DNA of 64,000 nucleotides from Acanthosoma haemorrhoidale (taxonomy: Eukaryota > Arthropoda > Insecta > Hemiptera > Acanthosomatidae), in the NCBI GenBank assembly GCA_930367205.1, contig OV884011.1, positions 108,119,139 to 108,183,138 on the forward strand, in the 5' to 3' direction. The position numbers and the translations under genes were made by a program. This document shows, in pieces, positions 14,092 through 24,865 of this stretch. Under the pieces are notes generated by a model. It made no database searches. It had not been told where the DNA came from and worked only from the letters and a program-made list of their open reading frames with translations. Position 1 is the first letter of the stretch. Each line of letters opens with the position of its first letter.

Positions 14092-14948
14092 AGGGTTTGG
14101 CATGCAGGTTTGCTCTACAAGCTCAAAAGACATTTACCACAGACCCTTTTCCTAATCCTACAGTCCTACCTTTCAAACCGCTTCTTCCAAGTCCGCTGTG
14201 GTTTAGAATACTCTAATTACTATCCCATAAATGCAGGAGTTCCACAGGGCAGTGTCCTAGGCCCTTATCCTCTATAACCTATACACCGCTGATGCCCCCT
14301 CTACTCCCAATACCTTCTTGGCCACATTTGCAGATGACACTGCAGTCTTGTCATCCCACCCAGACCCCGACATAGCATCCCATAACCTTCAAAAACACCT
14401 TGATAGGACATCCCATCTCTCAATTGAAAATAAACTACTAATCTACAAAGTTATACTTAAACCAATCTGGACATATGGAATAGAGCTATGGGGGACAGCA
14501 AAAAAAGTCGAACATCAAGCGTATCCAATCCTTTCAATCAAAAGTCCTGAGAACAATAGCAAAAGCCCCTTATTATGTCAGCAACAAAACCCTTCATAAC
14601 GACCTTAATATACCCTACATTCTAGAACTCATCCCTTCCAAGTTTATGAAATTCCATAGTAGCCTTTCCAACCACCCTAATCCTGTAGCACAGTCTTTGC
14701 ACTGCGCCACTCATCCCTATAATCCTCCTTGGAGACTGAAACGGCAGTGGCCTTGTGACCTGCTATAATCGCGTGACAGTGGAAGTCCTGGCAATGGCCA
14801 GTTTCTACAATCATGTCCTATTGTACGAATGAGCGAGTGAATGATGAACTGTAAATATGGTATGAATGATATCATTTATCTGTGTTATTATTGCCTTATA
14901 AAAGGCAGATTGTAATTATTGCACAATAAAGAACTAGTGACAAAAAAA
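14092..14948 (+). mobile_element. LINE-A copy 1, Jockey-like, 5'-truncated, with in-frame RT deletion
   Basis: This non-LTR retrotransposon copy encodes the end of a reverse transcriptase and a 3' UTR. It starts at the RT palm region (GVPQG near 14,240). It has the catalytic FADDTAVLS box, then joins directly to the RTSHLSIENKLLIYK thumb region. Compared with the long copy at 53.7 kb, 246 bp (82 codons) are missing at about 14,403 and the frame is kept. A 1-bp insertion in an A run after GTAKK then breaks the frame. The 3' UTR has the TGCCTTATAAAAGGCA hairpin, AATAAA and an A tail. A 12-bp TSD, AATTGATTTAAC, flanks it (14080-14091 and 14949-14960). The 165-bp 3' UTR segment seen in other copies is absent. 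Confidence 0.88.
14318..14599 (+). pseudogene. RT fragment of LINE-A copy 1
   Basis: This 93-codon remnant carries FADDTAVLSSHPDPDIASHN, the RT active-site strand with both Asp residues, followed immediately by the C-terminal LLIYKVILKPIWTYGIELWG block of Jockey-type RTs. The intervening 82 residues are deleted in frame. After GTAKK the frame shifts and the last ~25 codons are out-of-frame sequence. No complete enzyme could be made. Confidence 0.8.
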
Positions 14949-14960
14949 AATTGATTTAAC

Positions 14961-15523
14961 GATAAGATAAGTGATATACTTACATGGATGATAATTTTAC
15001 ATTGAGTTTTATAAGTAAATATTAATATGAATTGTCTCTCACTTAATTCCATGCATGGTTGCTCTTTAGAAGACGATTTTTATTGAAGCAAGCCAGCTAA
15101 GCTATCCCAGTCACTCGTCAGAGTTTCCGTAAAGCTTTTGTTCTACTCTCCATTTTCTTCTTCTTCCAAAACTGAACTTTCTGCCTCCTCCCCAACCACT
15201 TGTGAGACCGACCAGTGTTCCAACACCGTATAAAGAAGAGTGTTTATGGCCATCTTTGTCAACTGAAAGCGTCACACGTCTTTCATACATTTTTCTAGCA
15301 GAGGCTCAGTGTAAAGAAGGAGGTTTGTGGTGGGGGGGGGGCACTCGAAGGAATTTTTACGATGTCCCATCATGTCCTACCGGATTCAAAACCAATGCGT
15401 CACTGTTAATTCACTTATCACAATTCTACATTACTATAAATTATGTATACTGCGGCGAGTTCCACATGTAGCACTTTTTAGGTTTTAGTGTCTGTGTTGT
15501 CTTCTGTTGGTACATTTTTTTTG
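14961..15523. other. Non-coding stretch
   Basis: No gene is recognisable. It contains a G-run patch at about 15,330-15,345 and an 89-codon plus frame without motifs. Confidence 0.5.
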
Positions 15524-15608
15524 TATACTTTATTTAGCCGGCTTCGGTAATTGTAGGTATTTAATACTTTTATTTCAACTACCGAAATTCTCCCTGTAAT
15601 AAAGTATA
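15524..15608. repeat. Nested palindrome / fold-back element
   Basis: The segment folds on itself in three nested pairs. The outer arms are TATACTTTATT (15524-15534) with AATAAAGTATA (15598-15608), perfect over 11 bp. The middle arms are TTCGGTAATTG (15543-15553) with CAACTACCGAA (15576-15586), 10 of 11. The apex is GTATTTAATAC (15557-15567). Spacers between arms are unequal (8 and 11 nt). It could be a tiny fold-back transposon relic or a hairpin transcript; no TSD is evident. Confidence 0.6.
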
Positions 15609-17355
15609 ATCTTTTTCTCACTCATTCAGCCAGTATTCCGGCTGTGATTGGCTCCGGCGATTTGGACATTTACCTGTATGTTAATTTTTAAACACGGTGG
15701 AATGTAGTAATGAACCTATGATAGGTTGTGTACATGGTTTTTTAACCACATCTTCCAATTGAACATCATGTCCTGCAAGCAATATGTATGACCGTCATTC
15801 ATCTTAGGGTATGACTAAAAGCTCCGTGGTCTTCGTGTGGCTCCTGGCCCGTGTACTGTGCCTAGTCCGCATCAGAGAACTCTTCAACTTCATTAAAATG
15901 GCTGTTGATGACCTCCATAACAGATGTTGATCACCTGAATGTTTTACTCCCTTAAATACAGTAAAATAAACAAATAAATAAGACGGAAAAGACAAATTTT
16001 GCCAAATTCAGTTCAAGAGTCACACTTATTTGTTGAACTCAAAGAGGAGCAAGAGAAAATTCCATGTAATTTGTATAGAACTTAGTATCTGTCAAGCCCA
16101 ATTATTCAAGTTTGGTTAATCTTTAGTTTTTTATTCGAGATATATTATTACTAAATAAATGTTAGAGGTGGGTAGATCATTTTGTACTCGTACATAGCAG
16201 GAAAAAACCAACCACTGAGGGAAGAATGGTCTAGAGATTGAATAGACCCGGACAGGAGTGAGTGAGGACAAGAGTACAAGAGCTCCGGAGAGGTATAAAT
16301 TAATTAGAGCAGAGCGTACCACTAAAGGTGTACACAACCCTTTGTAGATGTAGGCAGATAGAGGAAGGGCGAGATGGTGCAGATAGCGATGAGGATGGTA
16401 TCGAGGGCGCCCATCTCTGACGGGCCGGCACATCTGTTCCGATCCTATCTCAGCCAGTGCTGCCAACGTCATCTTCGCTCTTTGTCATTCATATGTCATA
16501 GCGACAGCGACAGCTCTTCTTTTCACATTCGCTGCCCGCCATTCTACACCCCTTCTCCATTCGCCGTTGTCTCCGACCGAACCAACTCTTCTGCGGGGGC
16601 GCTCGGCGCAACTGTCCGTCAAAGACTCAAGTGTATCAGAGCCAGTCATCTCTATAAATGTGTACGACCCGACGGAAAATGGCAACAGCAACACTCTCGT
16701 ATATCATGCGCTACATCTGGGACAATCACTAAGTTCGAAACGTTCAATGTTCGCTATTTCCTATTTGTCACGATAAATAAATACTTTTCTGTAAAAAAAT
16801 TTTCATACCAGAAAAATTCTTTGTGCGATTCTTCCAAACAATAAATAATAATAGTTAAAGATTTTTCCTACAACAAGGCGTTTATTAGCTTATTATTGTT
16901 TATTAGGACTCCCTTCATTATATAACCAGTCTAACCTCCATTCTGGATAGAGAGTCAACAGTCAATGCTTCAGGATGTGTTCATCCTCTTGGGTGCTTCA
17001 TGCCTCCATACTCTCTTGGATGGTTATATAAGGAGGACATATTGTTTATAGGATGAAAAAAACGTGGATACAAAAGCTACAGGCTTAGAATGCTCTTCCA
17101 CGGTTTCATTGGGTTTTTACAGCATTTATTCCTTATCATTTCTAGACTGCATTTACACATCTCTAAGATTCAGGCATCCTGGTTTCGCAGTTTCATAAAA
17201 GAATGTTTTTCACCTCTGTGGTCTGGCGACGGCAGCCAGGAAAATAAGGACTTGACCTAGAGGCAGATCTATACTAGATTTAGAGAGAACGCCGCCACCA
17301 CCAGCCGAAGAAGGACTCTCGACTCGTCTTTCTCTTCAATGAACAAGAGATAGCT
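15609..17355. other. Non-coding stretch with a CpG-rich patch
   Basis: The part from about 16,240 to 16,720 is richer in GC and CpG than its surroundings. It holds open frames on both strands (156 codons plus; 113 and 69 codons minus) with no domain. The composition, with GACAGCGACAGC-like phrases, would suit a promoter or first exon of a nearby gene. No TATA box, initiator or splice site can be asserted. Confidence 0.35.
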
Positions 17356-17368
17356 AAAGTACTAAGTT

Positions 17369-17622
17369 TTTTTTTGTTTTTTGTTTTTTTTAGTCAATCA
17401 ATCAATTTTATTAAGATAAAATTACAATCTGCCTTTTATTAGGCAATGAGTATATTTACAATTCATCATTCACTCGTTCATTCATACAATATTTACAAAT
17501 AGCTCAGAGACCCGCTGAGGCTGACCAAGAGCGTGAGAGCCACAGACGCTCAGGACATGATTAGAGAAACTGGCCATTGCCAGAACTCCCACTATCACTT
17601 AGTTATAGCAGGTAACAAGGTC
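17369..17622 (-). mobile_element. LINE-A copy 2, 3' UTR only, 5'-truncated
   Basis: On the minus strand this is the 3' UTR of LINE-A: a segment with TCTGTGGCTCTCACGCTC, the ATGAATGAACGAGTGAATG block, the GCC/GGC hairpin, AATAAAATTGATTGATTGA and a long A-rich tail (the T-rich run at 17,367-17,391). The 165-bp CpG-rich segment is present but shortened. A 13-bp TSD, AAAGTACTAAGTT, lies at 17356-17368 and 17668-17680. The right-hand TSD does not touch the LINE; 45 bp of U6 snRNA sequence lie between, so both arrived in one event. Confidence 0.85.
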
Positions 17623-17667
17623 GTACTCGCTTCGGCGCTACATATACTAAAATTGGAACGATACAGA
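17623..17667 (+). pseudogene. U6 snRNA 5' fragment fused to LINE-A copy 2 in inverse orientation
   Basis: The plus strand reads GTACTCGCTTCGGC, then TACATATACTAAAATTGG and AACGATACAGA. This matches the first ~45 nt of U6 spliceosomal RNA almost exactly, beginning at or very near its 5' end. It stops just before the GAGAAG that follows in U6. It lies inside the LINE TSD at the LINE's truncated 5' end, in the opposite sense to the LINE. It lacks the rest of U6 and is not a functional gene. Recognition rests on the well-conserved TATACTAAAATTGGAACGAT core. Confidence 0.9.
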
Positions 17668-17680
17668 AAAGTACTAAGTT

Positions 17681-18742
17681 AATCATATTATATGTTTTCT
17701 AACATAATCATTTCTATATCAAAAGTAGAAAGATCATTACAAAATCCAGATGTTAAAATCATACCCTATTTTACCATCATTTGATGTTCAATAAAATCAT
17801 TATTTAAAAGTATTACTTCATTTTATGTAAATAATAGAAACCAGGAATTTAGGAATATTGCAAAAAATGATACATTTTAATTGCCAGATATGTTTGTGCG
17901 TGAGCATGCAGAATAGGCAATTTAAAAAGAACGGGGTAAGTTTTTATGAATGCTTTTGTTTAAGGGCAATCGATTATCCTTTACGTTATTTTGATGTACC
18001 GTTGATTGGAATAATCCATGGGTTTGATAAGAATAGATAGTATTTTTATAATAAATTTGGAAACTTTTACTATGGATAAAGATACATAAAATTGCATAAT
18101 TTCTCAGGGCAATACTGTGCATGCTTCCCATAAATAAGTGTTTAGGGACAACACGGGAACATAACTCATTTTAACTCAGTTTGACCAAGTAAAACTGTAA
18201 CTATGGTTTAGAATCTATAGACCCTTTCAATGTTGTTTATAGGTAGAGAAAAATGACTTAACTGTCTACCTGCCACGTTTTTTAACCTTTCAATTTGCTC
18301 TATATATAATGCTCAATGTTAACACTATATATAATTTTCTGAGTTTAGGGAAAACATGTTATTAGCTTAGTAGCTTTTAGGTTCTTACCAAGGGTTGATT
18401 TTCCGGCCTATTTTTTTATTTTTTCAAACTTTATGTGATTGTATTAAAGATAAAAAATAATTTCGGATGCCTCCCATTTCCATTATAAGGATGTGTGACA
18501 TGAACACAGAACTCTTTCGTTAAAAACCTGCCGTGCTAATCTCTACTATATATGAGAGCATGTAAGTTTAATTCCTCAGGTTATGAAAGTACATCTTAAC
18601 TTACTAAAACCGCTGCTAGCTGATATACACGAGATATGCTAGATAATAATTCTTCAAGCACAACTTACTCAGGCCAGTTACAAATAATCTGTTTATTATG
18701 AAAGTAGAGACCTTTGCCCAACTCATATTTTAAGTTTTTTTT
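17681..18742. other. AT-rich non-coding stretch
   Basis: No gene or repeat is recognised. Frames of 60-69 codons overlap on both strands without motifs. Confidence 0.5.
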
Positions 18743-18973
18743 AATTACAATCTGCCTGATTATGGCTATAAGTAATTGTGCTATATGATCTCGTTCATAC
18801 CAATTTACAATTTTCATTCACTCGCTCATTCATAATAGTCCACATGGTTGTCACCTCCCTCGCGTGCGAAGGAGGAAGCGGAGTCTTGGGAAGTCCCCCA
18901 CGCTCCTACGTCAGCCGCGTTACTGGATATGAGCCAGCGGAGGGTGACCAAGAGCGCGAGAGCCACAGACGCT
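18730..18973 (-). mobile_element. LINE-A copy 3, 3' UTR fragment (long-tail form)
   Basis: Read on the minus strand it begins at AGCGTCTGTGGCTCTCGCG and runs through the full CpG-rich 3' UTR segment, the ATGAATGAGCGAGTGAATG block, the GCC/GGC hairpin and an A tail (T run at about 18,735-18,742). It is 5'-truncated within the 3' UTR. No convincing TSD was found. Confidence 0.85.
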
Positions 18974-21900
18974 GGCGTTATTAAAATATAAATGCATACG
19001 GATCTAGGATAAATGCGTTTCAAACATTTTATTCAAACAAATAAAGCAAGAATAGTAGCCCTTTTAAGACTTTTAAGAAATCAGTAATGGATAACTGTCT
19101 GGCAAGAGTGTAGTTTATACCTTCATCAGCTGTCTCCCGCTGCGATGTCCTAGGGTAATGCACCAGCATCTTCTCATTATAGTTGCAACCATAAGTTTTC
19201 TGTATTCGGGCTATTTCCTGGTTGAAACATTCCCCAGATTACTGAAACTGAATCTCTCTCTCTCCTTCGCTGGTTGCTTTGGTTGAACCATGGGTTCCTT
19301 ATTTAATTACCTCTGCACCTCTCGTTCCTTTCCTAGCTGTCTTTAGTCAGCCTCCACGGCCTTGGAGTGGAGTTCCCTGACTTTGCCCTGCTAAACTAGC
19401 ACATCCTTGGAAGGGTTGGGGTCCTACAAACTGTACCCAACAGTATCTCCCCCAGCGGTCCACTCTGGCGCTTCCCGGTTCACACTCGCCTTTGGGACCC
19501 GGACGGTTTTCGCCTACTATCAGATACGTAGTGTGAACACGTGGTCATTCCAAGATCACGTGAACTACCTATAATACCTCCTGAACATAGTGCACTGTCG
19601 GGGTCCACCTTCTATGATCTAATGGAGTCAGATCAATAAACAAATACGAATTAAGCTACCCGGTGACTAGGGTTCCGGCAAAGGTCAAGTACCACAGGTT
19701 TATTAGGTTTGGTAGGCAATGGCTAGGTCCCCGCAAACATGATTCCACCCACTCAATATGTACAATTTACACTTTTACAATATATTCATAGAAAATCTGC
19801 CGTAAAATCCTTAACCGATGTTAAGGACATGAATGGTGATTAGCCAATGCTAATGGATACCTACTAGACAGTATATCATCTAATTAGTATTTAAGCAGCA
19901 ACAACATAATCAGTCCCATACATATAAATTAAGCTAAAACATAACAGTAAAAAATGGTGATTTTGATCAATAATTATTATACAAAAATTATATATATTAT
20001 TATATGTCGCTAGGTATGTACAAGAGTGCCCAGGCCATGCTACGCTTAACAACTAACTGTACCTCATATACAGCCTCATAAATGGTATTTTAGCACACAA
20101 CATATTTATTAGTTACCAAGTGACAATTTTAACTTAAAATAATATTATCTGGTAAAATGGAAAAGTTAAACAAAACAAAAGTACCTAATAACTAAAAAAA
20201 GACAACTAAATAAACTTGGAGAAATTATCCGTGTTTTTATTACATCATTCTTTCAGTTAAGACGAAATCGATTTTTTTTTACAAAAATACTAATTTCCCT
20301 AACATAATAAAATGCATAATGATTATGCAATTGGACATCAGTCGTAGGGTGAATAGTGTAGATGTTGCGGCCCTAGTTTAAATAAATACAACTTTTAAAT
20401 ATTTATTGCTTCAAATGTATTAAGTATGGCACTCAATCAATCATATAGCTGAAGATGCCAGCTTAGAACACAATTTGCAAAATAAATAATATTTGCGGAA
20501 ATACCTTTCCACAATGCAGCACTAATTATTTAATTTGATATATTAGAGTCACCTACGAAGGTGTTGTATGTATTTCAATCAACGACATAAATTCCTAACA
20601 TATTTGTCTACAAAATCGGAGAGTCGAAACCGGTTTGAACATCTAATATGGCAAGTTGAGCGGCCATACTATCGGCCACGACGCGGCGACACGAAGCATG
20701 CGACATGCACTACTGGTGAGGGAACGGAAGGGAGACTACTCCCATTAGAGGTCTGGCCTGTCAGTCTGTGTAATTGCCTGTTTTCTTCCTGTTGACAGCT
20801 ACCACAGGCTTCAATAGGCCTTGGGTTTCCACACCAACACCAGTCCTTCCTCAGGTACTTAGCGGGATTAGGGCTAACGAGAGGGCCCACTTGACAATAC
20901 GTAACGTCCCTGCCCTTATTAACCAGCTACAAAACTACAATTCCAAGAAAATAGGGCTCCTGATGTGAACGTTTATGCTCAGTCATCGTCCCTTCGAGTT
21001 GTCTTTTAAAATTGCATTTTGTTATAATTATTTTGGAAACGTGATGAGTTAAAATATTAATGTTTTTGTGTAAAAACTTTTTTAAATATGTTTAGCTATT
21101 TATTGTTCACACCAATTTCCACTGGTAGATCCAATCTGAAACCCTCATGTTTTCTTTCACTAGTTTTTCTACTTGAATGCCGGTCTATTGTCTTTGTTTA
21201 AGCTAGAGAAATGAAATTTTACTTTGAGGTCCCGTTTGATACAGAATAAATAAAAAAGACAACAATCTCCATAAAACTAGATTATGTATTATTAATTGAT
21301 CAATTCTTTAATATTGAAAATTTTGAGTATGACATCAAATTAAACACCCCAACATCCTTGTTTTTGTTTTTTCGAGCAACAATTGAACAGAAGAACCTGA
21401 ACCAGGATGTATCCCTCAGAAATTGAGAAATCATGTTATCTATACAATAAGGTTGTATGTGACATGGAGAATTCAATGGAGGTATATTTTTTGTTGTACC
21501 TTGACCTTAACAACCTTTTTCTAGGAGACTGTTCAACAATTAAAAGTTATTTCAACTGTCATTAGCATCGTGTTTGCTAATTTTACTCATCAAGTATTCA
21601 TTCAGAATCATGATTAATATCTAGCTATTGGAGGCCCCGATCATACTAAAACCTTTGAAGAATAATGAAGGGCCAATCAAAATTAGTTAGTAATAACATA
21701 CAAAGTTATTTTGTCATATTGACTAGGGCATAACATTAAATATTATATTATTATAATAAATATATAACGGTCTTATTAATTACGCATATTGTGGATTGGG
21801 GCTTTGTGGCTATAAGTATCAAAAATTACTAAACCTGTCAATAAAGTATTTTTGGTGTATTCCTCTGATCATACAACTTGTTTTTTATTTTTAATTTAAG

Positions 21901-23106
21901 CCGGATAAAATCGTTTACAACAATAAAATTGTTACATCGATTATCAACCTAAATTTATTTTTTAAATATGTATATAGAAAATTATATTTAAACAAAAATC
22001 TATTCGTTGGCTGGCTTTAACAAGCATTTTGTATTACTGGCTATTAAGCGTTTATTTTTTGAAGCAGCTTAGAAATGATTTTTGCATTACTGTCTTTAAT
22101 GAGTCATTGATCTTGTTGAAAAATTTATTACTTCAAATATTTAATAGCTTTAAAATTTCGGCTCGATTGAATTCTTTTTTGTAACACTACCGCATATTTT
22201 AGAGAGAGAAAGACGGATGACCCGGGCCGAATGAGATTAGACGCTTAGGCTGTACAAATATTAAGTGTATTCATAAAATTGATAATACCTCACTTTACAA
22301 TGAAATAAATAGAAAGAAAGTACCACCACCAGTCCATGGTAGGAGGAGGGTGCAAGACATAGAATTGTCAAATTAGATAATTTATAACTTTGTATTTGTT
22401 TTGTGAACACATAACAGCTATCCGTCATTTTCCCCACATTCTAGAGGTATTAAGTATCACACATAGTTATTTTTTTCTTTATATAAAGACACAATAGCAC
22501 CTGTTTTCAAATACAATGAATGCTACAGGTGGCGGCAACCTCCGGATCCACTAGTTACTTTAATTGCAGCAAGGGTGAAACCGAAGAAGACGTGACAGTT
22601 TAGAATTTCATAATGAAAGGGGATGAGAGAGAAAAAGGAAAAGTAATCAACTGACAAAAACATGAGGCATTGTCCGAAGAGAGAGATGAACCTGACCCGA
22701 ACCCGACACCCGGCCCCCTTCCATAACCCTAGCCGGCTTACACAATAGCAGAGGAAAAAAGAATTGGACGAAAGGAGACCAAAAGGAAAAAAAAAAACGT
22801 GTAAACGGTTTAACAGAATGATAGAAACTATAATAAAAAGCAACAATAATCTGGAGCTGTCAAAGGCCCGAGAGCGTGCGCCCAGTAACGACTACAGACC
22901 TTCCATCATCTCGTCTGTGTGGACATTCTGTAAAGCCTTAGTGACTGGTGATTAGTGTGTCTTGTGTGTCTGGGCTAGTGCTTAGTGATTTACTGAGTCT
23001 GCTGAAGGATTATATCAGGCCTCGCCACCCACGCCATCGGGCAAAACCTCTTTAACAGGTCATTTTAAAGGAGAATTAAACCTCAATAGTAAACTAAAGC
23101 TAGTGG
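18974..23106. other. Non-coding stretch
   Basis: No gene is recognised. A GC-richer block at about 19,090-19,690 has no long frame and could be an old LTR or intergenic unique sequence. Further GC-richer patches at 20,640-20,900 and 22,520-22,980 contain frames of 73-107 codons without motifs. Half of a hammerhead-like motif (GCTGAAGATGCCAGC, from 20,448) lacks its second half, though a CCACAATG phrase follows at about 20,510. Confidence 0.45.
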
Positions 23107-23266
23107 TCTGCGGGTACAATACTTATTACAGTACCAACAGGCATTAGGATCTTTAGATGACTAGCTACTACACATGGAGTTAAAATTAATTATAGCCCTG
23201 CTGCTGGAGTTGACCGGAGCTATCTTAGCTAATTCATGTAGCTCTACATGATACCTATTATATACT
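23107..23266 (+). pseudogene. COX1: Numt, left part: nuclear copy of mitochondrial COX1
   Basis: Read with the invertebrate mitochondrial code, the plus strand gives blocks of cytochrome c oxidase subunit I: VPTGIS-IFSWLATTHG, INYSPA, LTGAILANS and LHDTYY. The stretch between SPA and LTG in the real protein is deleted, and there are frameshifts. TGA stands for Trp in FSWLA. The copy breaks off at 23,266 because a LINE-A copy was inserted; it resumes at 23,908. It is non-functional in the nucleus. Confidence 0.92.
23256..23266 (+). repeat. Target-site duplication, left copy
   Basis: TATTATATACT here is repeated exactly at 23908-23918. It lies within the COX1 numt and brackets LINE-A copy 4. 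Confidence 0.9.
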
Positions 23267-23907
23267 CAATACAACAACTTTATTATGATAAAATTACAAT
23301 ATGCCTGATTGGGCTATAAGTAATTGTGATAAATAATCTCATTCATACCAATTTGCAATTTTCATTCACTCGCTCATTCATACTATATATTCAAAAAGCC
23401 CAAAGGCCCCTTGGTTGTCACCTCCCTCGCGTGCGAAGGAGGAAACGGAGTCTTGGGAAGTCCCCCACGCTCCTACGTCAGCTGCGTCACTGGATAAGAG
23501 CCAGCTGACGCTTACCAAGAGCGGGAGAGCCACAGATGCTCAGGACACAATTAGAGAAACTGACCATTGCCAGGACTCCCACTGTCACTTATTTATAGCA
23601 GGTCACGAGGCCACTGCCGTTTTAGTCTCCTAGGAGGGTTATAGGGATGAGTGGTGCAGTGCAATGACTTAGCTAGGGAATTAGGGTGATTGGATAGGTT
23701 ACTATGGAATTTCATGAACTTGGAAGGGACGAGTTCAAGAATGTAGGGTATATTCAGATCATTATGAAGGGTTTTGTTGCTGACGTAATAAGGGGCATTT
23801 ACTATTGTTCTCAGGACTTTTGATTGAAAGGATTGGTTGCGCTTGATGTTCGACTTTTTTGCTGTCCCCCATAGCTCTATTCCATATGTTCAGATTGGCT
23901 TAAGTAT
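23267..23907 (-). mobile_element. LINE-A copy 4, 5'-truncated, inserted into the numt
   Basis: On the minus strand it starts within the RT C-terminal block (after LLIYKVI, at LKPIW), continues through WGTAKKSNIKR, NKTLHNDLNIPYILEL and the stop, and then the long-form 3' UTR with the CpG-rich segment. It ends at AATAAAGTTGTTGTATTG. Its ends are fixed by the 11-bp TSD at 23256-23266 and 23908-23918. It is 641 bp long and encodes only the last part of RT, so it is inert. Confidence 0.92.
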
Positions 23908-24270
23908 TATTATATACTAGCACAATTTCAATATGTCTTATCTATAGGAACTGATCTATAGGGAGATTTATTCAATTATATCCTTTATTCACTTGAATAA
24001 ATATAAATCCAAACTGATTAAAAATCCAATTTCTACTTATTTTGACAGGAGTGAATCTAACCTTATTTCCCCAACATATCCTAGGACTAAGATGAATACC
24101 CCGACGATACTCTGATTACCCGGATAGATCCTTATAATTATGTGAAAAGGAATATATATCCTAACGGGTAATTATTTTTAGAGAAAACATAACAACAAGA
24201 TTAAAATGAATACAAAAGACACCTCCAGCTGATCACTGCTACAACGAATTACCTATTTTCAATACATAAT
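23908..24270 (+). pseudogene. COX1: Numt, right part: C-terminus of COX1
   Basis: Directly after the LINE the COX1 reading resumes with YYMLAQFQYVLSMG (normally VAHFHYVLSMG). A frameshift follows, then IQLYPLFT, MNMNPNWLKIQF, LTGVNLTLFPQH and MPRRYSDYPD. TGA is Trp and AGA is Ser. After about 24,128 the last ~30 codons before the tRNA are too eroded to read. Confidence 0.92.
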
Positions 24271-24335
24271 TCTAATATGGCAGAAAAATGCAATGAATTT
24301 AAGATTTATAGATGAAGAATAATCTTTTAATGGAA
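24271..24335 (+). pseudogene. trnL2: Numt: mitochondrial tRNA-Leu(UUR) copy
   Basis: It begins TCTAATATGGCAGAAAAATG and continues CAATGAATTTAAGATTTATA, which matches the acceptor, D-arm and anticodon arm of insect mitochondrial tRNA-Leu with anticodon TAA. It lies exactly between the COX1 and COX2 remnants, as in the ancestral pancrustacean mitochondrial order. As part of a numt it is not expected to function. Confidence 0.85.
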
Positions 24336-24865
24336 ATAGCCACATGAGGTAATTTATCAATACAAAATGCCAATTTACTTGTCCTAGAACGATTAACATT
24401 CTTCCATGATCATGTAATAATAATTCTTATTAAAATAACGGTAGTTTTATTTCACATTACAATTAGAATGATAAGAAATAAAATAACAAAGCGTAATCGG
24501 TTAGAAGGTCAAATAGTAGAATTAATCCAGCTGTCACCATAGTATTTATTGCATTACCTTTCCTACGACTATTATACATAATCGATGAAATTAATTATCC
24601 TATCTTAACAGTTAAATCAATCGGACACCTATTATACTGAAGATATGAATACTCTTACTTTAATAATAGTAGTTTAATAATGAGTTTGATTCATACATAA
24701 AACCTATTAATGAATTTCGACTACTAGGTGTCGACAATTGAACCGTATTACCCGTCAATTCCCAAATCCGAATCCTAGTCACATCTGCCGATGTTATTCA
24801 TATCACAATAAACCGAACAGTTTTAATATATGGTCAATGCTCAGAGATCTGTGGCTACAATAAAT
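24336..24865 (+). pseudogene. COX2: Numt: COX2 copy
   Basis: It starts with ATA (Met) giving MATWGNLSMQNAN, then [23 protein letters not shown], a frameshift, [33 protein letters not shown], another frameshift, then [28 protein letters not shown] and [10 protein letters not shown]. These are the transmembrane and CuA-site regions of cytochrome c oxidase subunit II. About 20 residues between ADVIH and NRTVLMYG are deleted, and similarity ends soon after CSEICG, before the usual HSFMPI. It has two or more frameshifts and is a pseudogene. Confidence 0.93.

Noticed and set aside
18730..18985. TSD for LINE-A copy 3
   Set aside because: The flanks (ATATTTTAAG and TTATTAAAATA) are AT-rich but not a direct repeat.
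19090..19690. Possible LTR of an LTR retrotransposon
   Set aside because: The block is GC-richer but I could not find a second copy, TG...CA ends, a primer-binding site or a polypurine tract.
22523..22846. 107-codon minus frame rich in Phe, Leu and Ser that looks membrane-like
   Set aside because: The hydrophobicity comes from translating A-rich runs on the opposite strand, and no family resemblance is visible.
22860..22910. NDYRPSIISS phrase as an RT finger motif
   Set aside because: Only five or six residues resemble RT and no other RT block lies in either direction.
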